Origin: Ricinus communis
Taxonomy: Eukaryota > Streptophyta > Magnoliopsida > Malpighiales > Euphorbiaceae
Length of the DNA: 64,000 nt
NCBI RefSeq assembly: GCF_019578655.1
Contig: NC_063257.1
Coordinates: forward strand, 2,294,001-2,358,000
Direction of reading: 5' to 3'
This document shows, one piece after another, positions 1 through 17,279 of the stretch. The position numbers were made by a program, and so were the translations under genes. The number at the start of each line of letters is the position of its first letter. Within the stretch, counting starts at the first letter, position 1. The notes under the pieces are model-generated. The model did not search any database and had not been told where the DNA came from. It saw nothing but the letters and a program-made list of their open reading frames with translations.

Positions 1-2187
1 ATTCTTCATAGCCATTTCCAAATGTAACAGATAATTATCTTATTCAAATCAATTACCATTGTCAAAATAAATAAAAAAGATAAATAAATTGTTATGTTTG
101 TCAAAAAAATTGCTACCTGTGTTTATATTTATTTGGTAAATTAAAAGCCGCAGCTTGAATCCACCCCTCAAATATTGCCAAAGAGCACATTGGACCCCTA
201 TGTGTTTTTTGTTCCTGAAAAAATGGGCCATCGGTAGCAAATACCGTCAAATAGGCAGCTGATGTGGCTCCAAGTAGCCCCATTCTCTTGTGTTTTGGCT
301 GTTAAAAAAATAAAGGAATAATTATATTTTTGCGTTTAAATTTATTAAAAAATAATAATTAAATAGTTAAATTTTTAAAACTAATAATTAAGTGTAGGTA
401 ATTTATAAAAAATAATAAAATAATATTTTTAACAGTTCATACATTACAAATATCGATGTTGACTTTTTTAGTATTAAATGAGATAATAAATAAAAAAAAT
501 ATGTAGTATTGATACGTTGTAAAAATAATAAAATAATAAATTTATTTATTATATATAAATATATTTCTATCAAGTTATTAGAATTTTATAGGGCAATAAA
601 AAAATAAACAAATATTGCTAAACAAAAAAAAATAAAAAATTGAAAATTCTCAAAAGAAATTTTAAATATAATATTCAATCCAAATCTTTTTTTGGAATAA
701 TTAAAAATAACATGTTTATTTATGTGGTTTAAACTCAAGTTTAGACTTATTGAGTTTATAAATTCGTGTAATAATTGTTTATGCAATGAACTCATAACCA
801 TTTGGAATAATTTTTCACTGTCTTTTCTTTTTTAGATTTTCTTTTTATTTATGGTTCGATTTTCTTCACTAACAATGTGATTCTTTTTATTTCTAAAAAA
901 ATTCAAAATTGCTAGTTTGGATTGATGTTAGAAACGTAGATTTGAATAGAAAAAAAAAATTCTTCTATGTATGTTTGGTTTAGAGGACACTAAGACGAGA
1001 CATAAAAAAAGAAAAGAAAGAAAATAATGTATATTTGGGAGAAAAGGAAAAGCAATAACATTTACAAGAAATCGTCATGTAAATAAAATTATAAGGATAT
1101 ATTTAATTACCGACTGAATTACTTTAGCATATATTTGACTTGAAAATGCTTGATTATATTTTGAAGTTATAAGATTTATTTATATTTTTAGTTTTGGGAG
1201 AAAGAAGTGGATTCCATTTTAGCCTCTATCAATTTTTCCAATATATACTGTCCGTTGATTCAAAAATTTATATCATTTAAAAAAATTGGTGATTTAGTAA
1301 CCATTAAACATTGACCGAACGCTGCTTCTTAAACTTTATGATAATAGTTATTTGACTATTTTAGTTTTTATTTGATCATTATAGCCATATGAATTAGGTT
1401 TTTTTATCTCAAATAAATTTTATTTTATTAATATTAAAAACATGTGTAAGGTAAATGCTTTGACATGAAATTAATTTATACAATATTCAAAATATACCTT
1501 TTTATGTCATCGGTTTTGATTGACATGTATTCAAATATGGGCAATTATGTGATGCACAGATCATGTTTGATGAAATTCGTCAAAAAAATACTATAATTTG
1601 AAAAGCAAATATATTCCAAATAACAACAAAATTTTAGAATTATCAAAAAAATAATAATTATAGATTTATTGAATATGAAAAATAAAATATAAATTTAGAG
1701 ATTTAAGATTCTAAAAAATATTATTTTGCTTTTCAAACTTATTTTCCAATTACAACAACATATAATTTATGTTGAGATGGCTATAAAAACCTGATAAAAG
1801 TACAAATTTCAAAAAGTTTAACAGACTATCCATGCATTCCGTCTCAAACATTAAATTAATCATCGTCAATACCTATGATAAGAAAAGGGCTCGGCTGGGC
1901 CATACTTGAAAGAAGAAGGATCTAATACGAACAGAAAAAATATGAGGGTCCTTAGCCTAAATAAATGCAAAATGAAAATAAGATTGAGACGGCACGTCGC
2001 TTGACAAACTAACGCATGATTTGTTTCTAGCCTGATTTAGCGGGAACCAAACTACGCCGTACAGTTCCACTAAAATGACCCCCGCGGCCCCCAGGCCAGC
2101 CACAGCACCGGTAACTAGCTCGAGATTCCCGGCGCAGGAGCCAAAGTGAAAGCAAAAAAGCTAAAAATCGAATCCAATAGAGAGAGA
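1..2187. other. AT-rich intergenic region and LCV promoter
   Basis: No credible gene is seen. Positions 1-300 are less AT-rich than what follows and have a 63-codon open frame on the minus strand (49-240) that resembles nothing I know; it may be a repeat fragment. Positions 300-1900 are almost pure A/T with many short direct repeats. The 180 bases before the LCV start codon are GC-richer and should hold its promoter and 5' UTR. Confidence 0.6.
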
Positions 2188-4313
2188 ATGGCGACAAGAG
2201 AAATGCAGATGGAGGGAGATCTAGAGCTGCTGATACCAGTGGCTGAAATTCCTGATAATGCAAAGTCCAAAACGTCGTCGCCTTCTTCTCCTATCGTTGC
2301 TTCTTCTCATCGTCTATCTGGCCTCGAGGTCCTTTATCACGTCATTTAATGTCTGCATATTGTCATTTTTTATTTCTCTGATTCAATTTTGAAATATATT
2401 CCGGGTCCTTTAATGCTCTTTCCACTAATTTCTTACAACGCTATGATTTTGTTCGTATAATTAATAGAATCTGGACTTTATCAAATTTTGGAAAATGAAA
2501 TAGTTCGAGTGAGTAGAAATGCGTGCTTTTGTAAGTTGTAAGCGTAGGTTTGGGATATGCATATACAAACAATATTTTTGGAGAGACGGATTTAAATTTT
2601 TTTGGAACTAAAACTTGCAAGAGAAAATTTATTTACTAGCTTCATTAAATTTTACTTTTATATATCTCTATATATATCCTGTCAAATGCATTAATTGTGT
2701 TGCTTTGCTTTCTTCAATAGGCACTATCCACAGTTATACGTAGCTGGGCTTCTAAAAAATTCATGACAGGATGGTGAGTTCTAGATTAGAATCCTTTTCT
2801 TCATTAGATTGGTTTCACTTGACGATAGTTTTCAATGTATAAATTGAAAGTTGGGGAACTGTTGTTTCATTTTTGCCCATATATATGACTATATTAACCA
2901 ATACTGAATAATATAGGGCAAGTAGTTAATAATTCCTGGGTATGTTTCATGATAAATTTTGGCTTTATTGGCAGTGTCATTCTTCTTCCAATAGCTGTAA
3001 CATTCTACATCACCTGGGGTTTTGTTCATTTTGTGGATGGTTTCTTCTCTCCGGTCTATAATCATCTGGGGATCAATATCTTCGGTGAGTAGTGTCATTT
3101 ATGGCTTCTTATGAATCTCTAATTCTTAAATCTCGATAACTATCAACCTTTGAGTCTGTCCCATATCATTCCCTGAGATATATTAAGGCACTGTTAGACA
3201 GTCTTGATGCTGTTGATTCCGCTATCTCTCTTCTTCTTTTTGCCTTTCTTTTTGGTCCTATTCTTGGAACAAGTCAAGTAAGGCTCAATCTTCCACTCCT
3301 TTAGGGAAATGATTGATTTATTTTCAGCATTTAGTTGGACTTTGTGCTCTGGATGGCCTCAAGATCAATGAAGTGAAGATTGACTACTTAGTATTAATCA
3401 TATAGTTCTTTGCACGAAATATGGTATTTGACTAAGTTTTATTCAACTTGATTTTCATGCAGGCAACTTTTGATTTCCCCTCAATAGAATATCATCATTG
3501 ACGAACCTTGAAGAAACCAAATTATTAATCAATTTAGGCTATTATTAAGCATTTCTCGTCTACACTGCTGTTTTAAGTTTTCAAGCGTTTATGGATCTTA
3601 ATTATCATGTTAGCTTTTGGTATGAGACTGATGCAGCAATCATGCAGGTCTTGGGTTTGCCACCTCTATCACTTTTATATTCCTAGTTGGCATTTTCATG
3701 TCATCATGGCTAGGAACTTCTGTTCTGACTATCGGGGAATGGTTTATCAAGAAAATGCCGCTTGTAAGTTATATATATTCTGCATCAAAGCAAATTAGTG
3801 CTGCAATATCTCCAGGTAAGCCTTTAGTACGACCTTGAAGTCATAGCTTCCTTTATATGAATTTCAAAGCCACATGACGTCACTTGCAGATCAGACCACT
3901 AATGCCTTCAAGGAAGTGGCCATCATAAGACACCCTCGCAACGGGGAATATGCATTTGGATTTATAACTTCAACGGTGATTCTTCAGAGGAGCATTGGTG
4001 AGGAAGAACTTTGCTGTGTCTATGTGCCCACCAATCACCTCTATGTTGGAGATATATTTCTCATAAGTATGAAAGATATCATGAGGCCGAACTTGTCCGT
4101 TCGAGAAGGGATTGGTATGAGTTTCAAATTCAGAATCAGAAGTCATAATTAATCTTTTCAAGTAAAAATGTTCTGGCAGATAAGAGTTTGTTTTCATGTT
4201 GTGCAGAAATAATCATCTCTGGAGGCATGTCCGTACCTCAAATATTGACCACAATGGATGCACAAGCCATTCCTGCAGCAAGACTTTCTAAATACCCCTC
4301 AGCAATAATGTGA
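2188..4313 (+). CDS. LCV: LIKE-COV (continuous vascular ring-like) membrane protein
   Basis: Six exons give a 267-residue DUF502/COV family protein: 2188-2328, 2721-2773, 2975-3084, 3648-3815, 3890-4114, 4207-4313. All junctions are GT-AG and the frame is unbroken. Characteristic stretches are SWASKKFMTGCVILLPIAVT (first membrane helix, about residues 60-78), IFLVGIFMSSWLG (second helix, about 108-120), FKEVAIIRHPRNGEYAFGF and ELCCVYVPTNHLYVGDI, and a C-terminal EIIISGGMSVPQI. Arabidopsis COV1 affects vascular patterning, and family members are Golgi or endomembrane proteins; this is family knowledge, not visible here. An in-frame ATG at 2146 exists, but 2188 (MATRE...) gives the short acidic N terminus usual for the family. 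The N-terminal 47 residues are Ser-rich and poorly conserved. Which LCV paralogue it is cannot be decided. Confidence 0.93.
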
Positions 4314-6699
4314 CCAGGGACTAGCATACGTTAGTTTTAGTTTAGTTATTTATTCAGAAATAACACATAACCAATACCTCCTTTTATGGTGCATGCACAT
4401 GCTGCATTAACTGGTCCTGCATTCAAGCACTAATCAGGCGTGCTCTGTGAACAACATATAGAGGATTCAATCTGCCAATCACCAATAATGAAGAGGATAA
4501 CTGATATGAAATTATGAAGTTGAGGACCTTTAGTTAAAGTTGATGGAGGTCAACTGCTTAAATTCTTACGGCTTATGTTGCATTTTTCTTCTTTCATCTA
4601 CTTATTGGATTGTGAAATGTAAATATATCAGTTTTTCTTCTGTAATTGGAAGATTGCTTTTTTTTTAATCTCAAAGATAGAATTAGGTAAGTTCTGTAAT
4701 ATTAAAGCTAGAAACCCTCATCAGAACAATGAACAGAGGATACTCTTACGTTATGGATTAAGAAAATCATTGGGATAGGTTAAAATATGTACCTCCGGTG
4801 GTACTCTGGTTATTTCATACATAATACTTGGCTTAGCAGAATTACGCTCAATTGCTCATTACTGCAATAGTCCATAGCTTCAGATACCTGTTGCTCTAGG
4901 GCTGAACAAAAACAGGTGGGAGAATATGCTCAATGAATGATTTCCTCTTGCACCGGTGCTTTTTTCTGTTTTAACAAATTCCCTTTTTTTTTCTCTTTAA
5001 AATTGAGTTAGATGTGTAAAAATCATATACAATATGTACATATATGTTTTATTTGCAGAAACCGTTAAAGAGACTCTTGCTTGAATTTTTTTCAAATTAT
5101 TGAAAATAACGAAATTCATTGCCAAATTGTAGATAAATTATGTTTGTAGTACGGAGATATGGAAAGACATCAGCATTAGATAGAAGTTAAATATCAATTA
5201 CAAATCCAATGAAACAAAAATAGAGGTAAGAAATTGCATATTAGTAAGCACCAATAAGTTCTCTCTCTCTCAAAGTCTTTTCTCTTTCTTCTCTCTAAGA
5301 ACTAGGATTTCCTTTTCTTCTCCTCCTTTTGCAGCAGCGGCGGTAACCTTTTTTTTTTTTTTTTTTTTTTTTCTATTTCTCCTTTGTTTTTCTCTCCCAA
5401 TAGAGAAAGTTTAAAGCCTAAAAGATACATTTATAATGTTGAAAAGATGAAAAGGACCTTTGGTTATATGATATAGAGTCCAAAATTTGTCAGCGGTTGG
5501 AAATAGCAACCGCGGGGACCACTGTCCGAATGAGAAGATCATATGAGAAATTAGAATTTCTTGTTTAATTCATGAATGGGCTTTTTATAATATTTTCGGT
5601 ATATGTAACTTTTAGCATTTAATTTTATGTTTAATTTTCTAGTTTTGAGTAAATTATGATTGGATGCCAATTTGTTAGTCTACACAATCCATTTGAAAAT
5701 TTTATCTCTTTGTTGGTTTAATTAAAGTTTAACAAACCCACCCTTCCTTGTAATTTAGCTATTTTAGCTTTTATAAAATTTAAAATTTATTAAAGAAGAA
5801 AAATAATGGTACGAACATTTTTGGATATTTGATTGTATAAACTCTAATAGAACGGCTTCGAATAATAATGAATAAATCTGAAAATTGATTTTACTATCCG
5901 TATTAAATTTAAATTTAATTTCACGAATAATCTGAATCCAAATTCGATTATATTACTAAATTATTTTATTTATATTAATTTATTAATATATTTTAAAATT
6001 TAATTATTATAAATAAATTAAGTGAATAAATATTTATTTAATTATCTGAATGTTTATATTAATAGATAGGATATTCATTATTTTTTAAAATATTTATAAA
6101 ATATTAATAATTATTTAATTTAAATAAATTTAAATTGGGTTCAAAATAGTATTTAAATATTTCTATTTAGATTTGTAATAAATTCAGATTATAAAAATAA
6201 TTTTTTAAATGGGTTGATACTACCACCACCGTTTCCATTCCAAAAAAAGTGGACCATAAGAAAGCCAGGAGAGATCAACTGGGCCAATAAAACATACATC
6301 CAAATACCGAAGCTTCATAAATACGTACTACATGCATCCCTATTCGGCCGCACTTAACCATTTACTTCAGTGTTTTAAAAAGAAAAAAAAAGAAGGTAAA
6401 ACTGGGTGCGTGAGTAAGTCGCAATCAAAGCCAAAATCTGTGGGCGTGACTCGTGAGCGCGGGGGATAAAGACAGCGCCTAGAAGAGCAGCAGCAGTCAG
6501 CACATTTTCATCTGATCCGCTTTGTATGCGAAGAAGATGCGCTCTAACCTCGACTAAAGCTTTACACTTGGCCTTTTACTTTACACATTTCCTTTCTCCA
6601 ACCTTCTTTCGATTATTCTTCTCTCAATCCTCAATTTCTTATCAAGCTTCTTTCTATCTTATCTTATCCAATCTCTCTCTCTCTCTCTCTCCGTCTCAG
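4314..6699. other. Intergenic: LCV 3' region and PGIC promoter
   Basis: Nothing coding is seen. There is a CT-rich stretch near 5260-5340, a run of about 22 T at 5350-5372, and A/T-only sequence from 5760 to 6200. From about 6400 the sequence becomes GC-richer and ends in a (CT)n run (6672-6690). This is followed by a likely 5' UTR exon ending at 6699 and an intron to 6899 just before the isomerase ATG. Confidence 0.5.
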
Positions 6700-6899
6700 G
6701 TATCTTCGCACTCTCTCTTTAGCTTTTACTACTCAAATGACCGAATCGCAATTATCTAATTTCATGATTTGGCTGATCGTTTGATTCTATTTTTCTAGTT
6801 TACTCTTATGATTGAATGAAGATTGAAGTCAGATCAAATTTGCAATTTTTTTATATTCATTTATAAGTGACTGTTCTATGTGCATCTATTGAATTTTAG

Positions 6900-13137
<6,238 letters not shown>

Positions 13138-13972
13138 TCTTCAAAAACTACATACTTCGGCTTGCTATTTTGTCTGATGAACTGGAGGTTGACTTAATTT
13201 TATCGGCTTATTTTAATATCTGAGACATGCTATGTATTGGCTGGGACCCAAGTGATGTTCAGACTTCCCTAATTTTGTGTTCTTTTTCAAACAGAATCGA
13301 GTCTATCATGACTTTCTGCATACGGTTTGACATGCACATTAACTACATGAAGCTGAATACACATGAAAAAGTTTGTCTTATGTATTTCGAATAAAAAATG
13401 GGATGCCTCATCTTTAATATGATTATATATGCCCAAATAGTAAAAGCTTATTATAGGGATGTACTTTTTGTAACTAATGTCTGATAAATTAAATCATTTA
13501 ATTGAATTTTATTAACAGTTGTTGATCATATGTTAAATGACTATTAGAGATATAATTTATTGTTAAGTATATTTTATATTATTATATTATGTTTAATGAT
13601 ATAAATTAATAAAAGTAACTTATAATAATTAAAAAATTTATAATTGATTTTTTTAGTTCAATTATATTTATTATTAAAAATATTTTAAAAACTATTTAAA
13701 AGTAGAAATTTAAATTTAAATTCTACTAATAAAAATTTTTAATTTTAAATATTATAATTTTAAATATTATAATTATTTAATCATCAAAAGTAATTTTAAA
13801 CTAATAATTATTTATTTTAAAATATAAAAAATTAATTAATATGAAATCAATTTAATATAAGTTATTATTAATAAATTTTAATAAAGATAATAGTGTTCAA
13901 ATAAATAAATAAAAATTAAATTAACTATTAGTTGATGAGAAAAAATTTTAAAATAAAGGTGATATAATTAAC

Positions 13973-14052
13973 AGCTGATCCTATTTCTTAAATCTTTCTC
14001 AAATATTTTAAAAGCTGATCCTATTTCTTAAATCTTTTTCAAATATTTTAAA
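13973..14052. repeat. Tandem duplication, 40-bp unit x2
   Basis: Units at 13973-14012 and 14013-14052 are identical except for one base (tttctc versus tttttc). They lie in AT-rich intergenic DNA. Confidence 0.9.
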
Positions 14053-15096
14053 ATAGTCGTTTAGTAAGAAACAACTATTGCATAAAATCTCTTACCTAAA
14101 TATTCTCTTAAAATGTGTAATGCTACTAAAAGCACTGTCCCTTTGCTTTTTTGGCTTTTTGCAAAAATACATAGAAATATAAAATAATTAGAAAATATAT
14201 TGTCAATTTTGAGTTTTCAAAAGTAGGATATCTTTTATAAATTTGTAAAATTATGTTGGATTGGCTTCTATTGACCGGTTTTTGATAGTTTCTATTAACT
14301 TTACATTCAGTTTTGAAACAATATAATTTTAGAACCACTAAAAAAAAAAAATATTAAATTATACTTCAGACCAAACTTTCTTTGTTTCAAATGACTTCAA
14401 TTAAATTTTTGTTTGGTTTATCTTTATCTTGTATTTAATTTCAGTTGGTTTATCTTACTTAATTATTATTAGATTGATGTTAAATTTTTTAAAAAATACA
14501 ATTTTAAAAACAGAAAAATACAAGAGACAATGAATAAAATCTAAATAGAAAATACGTTATATAAATTTATCAAAAAAATAAATAATAAATTTTCCATCAA
14601 AATAAGAACATAATAATACAGTTCTTCATTCTTTTCATTATTTCAGATTCAAATTAAATTTATTCTAACATATTGATCTCTAAATTAATTTTTAATGGAT
14701 TTTCTTTATTTTGATATAATTTTGGTTAGTTTATATTAGATTTATTTTATATTTAAAAATAGTGTAAAAGAGTAATTATGTAAGAAGAGAAGTGTAAAAA
14801 GATATAAAAATAAATAAAAACAAAGTGAAGTAAAAATGAAAAAAAAAAAGAAAAAGAAGAAGAAAAAGTTGCAAATGAATTTTTATAAAAACTCTAAAAA
14901 AAGATGTATGAGCTGTAATCAGGTAGTGGCGACAAGTAATCAGGGTCCATCATGGTCTATTAGTGATACAAAACAAAAAAGCCATTGGAGTGTAAATCTC
15001 AATGTCAACGGATCTGATATAATTACAATTACGGCCTTCTAAATGATTCACAATAGTCCTTTCTATACACAAAATCTCATGAACAACAGATCGTGA

Positions 15097-15186
15097 GATC
15101 AATTATTGTGAATTAAGTTGCGCTCACAAGTCACAAATCCTGATCAATTATTGTGAATTAAGTTGCGCTCACAAGTCACAAATCCT
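15097..15186. repeat. Perfect tandem duplication, 45-bp unit x2
   Basis: Units 15097-15141 and 15142-15186 are identical base for base. The unit contains the GC-richer core gttgcgctcacaagtcac. It lies about 310 bases upstream of the RING-H2 gene. Confidence 0.95.
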
Positions 15187-15496
15187 AATCTAAAATTATG
15201 ACTTTTTCTATAGGCAAACTTTCTTAACTTTAAAAGTAGGCTAAAAAAATCGATTAAATAGGACCCGATGCAACACCTTTTAGAGGAGGCAATTTATATT
15301 GAAAGGAACAGCATTTGACACTCAAATATTAGCATCTGCTCTTCTGGTACATCATTGATTTGATGGTTGGCTGCATGAGCCACGAGGGTCAAAGAAGATA
15401 CAAGGGCTATTTGGGTAGTTTACAAGGAACAGGAACATGACTTTCTCACAAAGTCAATGCTCTATGCCTGCATAAAGACTTCTCTGGGTCGCTGCC

Positions 15497-15955
15497 ATGA
15501 GACATCAGATCAGAGGTTGTCTGGACCTAATTCTGGAAAGAATGCACTCTTCTCCTCCTTATCCTCCTCTGCCACCGCCTAGTGCCTCTTTTCCCCTTGC
15601 GGGTATTTCTGCCCTTATTTTGATATACGTGGTAATCTCCTACCTAATCTTTGATTTTGTCGTTCAGAATGAGCACAACAATCGTACATATTCAGACATA
15701 GAACATGGCTCTTCAGGCTTATCTCCAGAAGACAGAGAAGCAATCCCTTGGTTCGTCTTTGATTATGAGAGAAATACCACCACAAGCTGTGTTATATGTT
15801 TGGATTGCTTTGAGAAGGGGGAGAGATGCAAGAGCCTCCCAATTTGCAAGCACACATTTCATGCACACTGCATCGACCTCTGGTTGGTAAGGAAACTCAA
15901 TTGTCCAACTTGCCGGTCCCCTTTCACCATCAAAGGGAGATTGGAGGTTGTCTAA
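15497..15955 (+). CDS. RING-H2 (ATL-type) E3 ubiquitin ligase, intronless
   Basis: A single-exon 152-residue protein. After a Pro-rich N terminus (PPYPPLPPP, about 21-29) there is one hydrophobic helix (about 33-56, ISALILIYVVISYLIFDF). The RING-H2 finger follows at about residues 97-138: CVIC, then 15 residues, CKHTFHAHC, then 10 residues, CPTC. The pattern C3H2C3 with the WL pair after the sixth ligand (CIDLWL) matches ATL-type membrane-anchored ubiquitin ligases, which as a family act in defence and hormone responses. The GLD motif between helix and finger is represented only loosely (GLSPEDREAIPWF). Lack of introns is typical of ATL genes. It converges with dUTPase. The ATG at 15497 is the first in frame; a second in-frame Met is at residue 16. 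Confidence 0.88.
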   Translation: MRHQIRGCLDLILERMHSSPPYPPLPPPSASFPLAGISALILIYVVISYLIFDFVVQNEHNNRTYSDIEHGSSGLSPEDREAIPWFVFDYERNTTTSCVICLDCFEKGERCKSLPICKHTFHAHCIDLWLVRKLNCPTCRSPFTIKGRLEVV

Positions 15956-16407
15956 CTTCATTTCTTCATGAAATTTGTATGCAACCTTATGACCCACAAA
16001 TATTGCATAATTCAAATGCTTTCAAGTCCAATATCACTTTCTTTTCATGCTTTTTTCACTAGGAATATTAATCAGTAATGAATGCGATGAAGATATCAAT
16101 TAGTCAGGATTAATTCTTAAAAATAAAGCCCCTCAAGGGAACTATCGAATTATACACTATATGTGTGATATGTGGATTTGAAGTGCTAATTTGTGGAGAA
16201 GTTAAAAGCAATTTTACCAACAGATTTCAGATTCAAATTACTTTTGAAACAAAGATATAAACCAGAACATTTACCTTTTAACTTTTGGCCAACCATCTGT
16301 TCACTAAAATTACTAAATCAACATCTCCTAATAACACTACACAAAACAGCACCTAGCAGAACGTCAAAAGACCAGGAACATCTTAACCTAGTAAAAGACA
16401 TGGAATC
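15956..16407. other. Convergent intergenic gap between RING-H2 gene and dUTPase
   Basis: The 3' UTRs of the two convergent genes must share these 450 bases. I see no other gene. Confidence 0.5.
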
Positions 16408-17122
16408 TCAAACACCTGTAGAGCCAAACCCTCCCTCACCTCTCACAGTGGCATCCAAATCCTCAACTTCTTTAACATCAGGAGTAATTATCGTCTCAAT
16501 AATCAACTGGGCAATTCTATCTCCAGCCTTCACTTCAAAGTCAACATCAGAATGATTAAACAATATAACCCCAACGGGTCCCCTGTAATCGGCATCTATC
16601 ACTCCTGCTCCCACATCAATTGAGTGCTTCCATGCCAGTCCTGATCTCGGCGCTACAGTAAAAGCAAAAAAAATCAATACCCAATTATTCCTTTCCTAGA
16701 GAAAAAATAAAAAGCAACTGAATTCACACGAAATAGGCTTTTATGATTTACCAATGCGAGCATATGTTCCTTCAGGTACAGCGATGCTTAGATCTGTTGG
16801 GATTAGAGCTTTCCCTCTAGCGGGTACTTTAGTGTCAGTTGCACTGCAAGCCAAGATTACCAAAACCCAAACTTATGTGCATAATTACTTGAGAAACTGG
16901 AAAGATTAAGAGTGTAGAATTTGGGCTTTGTTAAAATTACCTGGAAAGATCATAGCCGGCAGAGAGAAGAGATCCTCTGGTAGGCAAAATAGCTTTATCA
17001 GAGAGCTTTTTGACCCTGAAGAAAGAGTCTGAGGCTTGACCATTTCCATTTTTTTGAAGCTTTGGGATCTTGGGTGATGGCTCTTTGACTTCAGGGCTGC
17101 TACTGTTGTTTTGAATCTCCAT
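16408..17122 (-). CDS. DUT: Deoxyuridine 5'-triphosphate nucleotidohydrolase (dUTPase)
   Basis: Hydrolyses dUTP to dUMP and pyrophosphate, keeping uracil out of DNA and supplying dTMP synthesis; dUTPases are trimeric. Three exons on the minus strand: 16941-17122, 16752-16843, 16408-16652. They encode about 172 residues. The five dUTPase motifs are visible in order: AGYDL (motif 1), PRSGLAWK (2), [14 protein letters not shown] (3), GDRIAQLI (4) and the C-terminal GEGGFGSTG (5). I placed the start at the Met of MEIQNNSS because plant cytosolic/nuclear forms have a short N terminus. The frame stays open upstream to an ATG at 17314, which would add 64 Ser/Pro/Phe-rich residues that could be an organelle transit peptide; alternative starts are possible. 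An inverted repeat of E2F-like sites at 17257-17279 fits S-phase expression. Confidence 0.95.
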
Positions 17123-17256
17123 TCTTAAAATTTGAAAACTTGAATAGCAACGCAGTGATGGGAATAAAATAGGTTTTGAGTGTAGGGAATAAAATGAAGA
17201 AGAAAAAGGAGGATTATATAGAGAAAGAACCGACAATAGTTTTTGTTTTCCAATTA

Positions 17257-17279
17257 ATGGCGGGAACGCTTCCCGCCAT
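17257..17279. promoter_or_regulatory. Inverted pair of E2F-like sites upstream of dUTPase
   Basis: The 23-base perfect palindrome atggcgggaa-cgc-ttcccgccat contains two facing copies of GGCGGGAA/TTCCCGCC, close to the E2F consensus TTTSSCGC. It lies 135-157 bases upstream of the chosen dUTPase ATG. dUTPase is a classical S-phase gene in plants, so this is a reasonable regulatory site, but the function is inferred. Confidence 0.6.

Larger units (their letters stand above)
13138..15496. other. Intergenic, AT-rich, with two short tandem duplications
   Basis: PGIC 3' UTR is followed by A/T-rich DNA without a credible gene. A lysine-coding A-rich frame at 14836-15042 is low complexity and not convincing. 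Two local tandem duplications lie here (see the repeats at 13973 and 15097). Confidence 0.5.

Noticed and set aside
586..801. Phe/Ile-rich 71-codon frame on the minus strand
   Set aside because: Composition follows the local A/T richness; no homology or start context.
14836..15042. Frame starting with a long lysine run
   Set aside because: It arises from an A-rich low-complexity tract; the rest has no recognisable domain and the context is non-coding.
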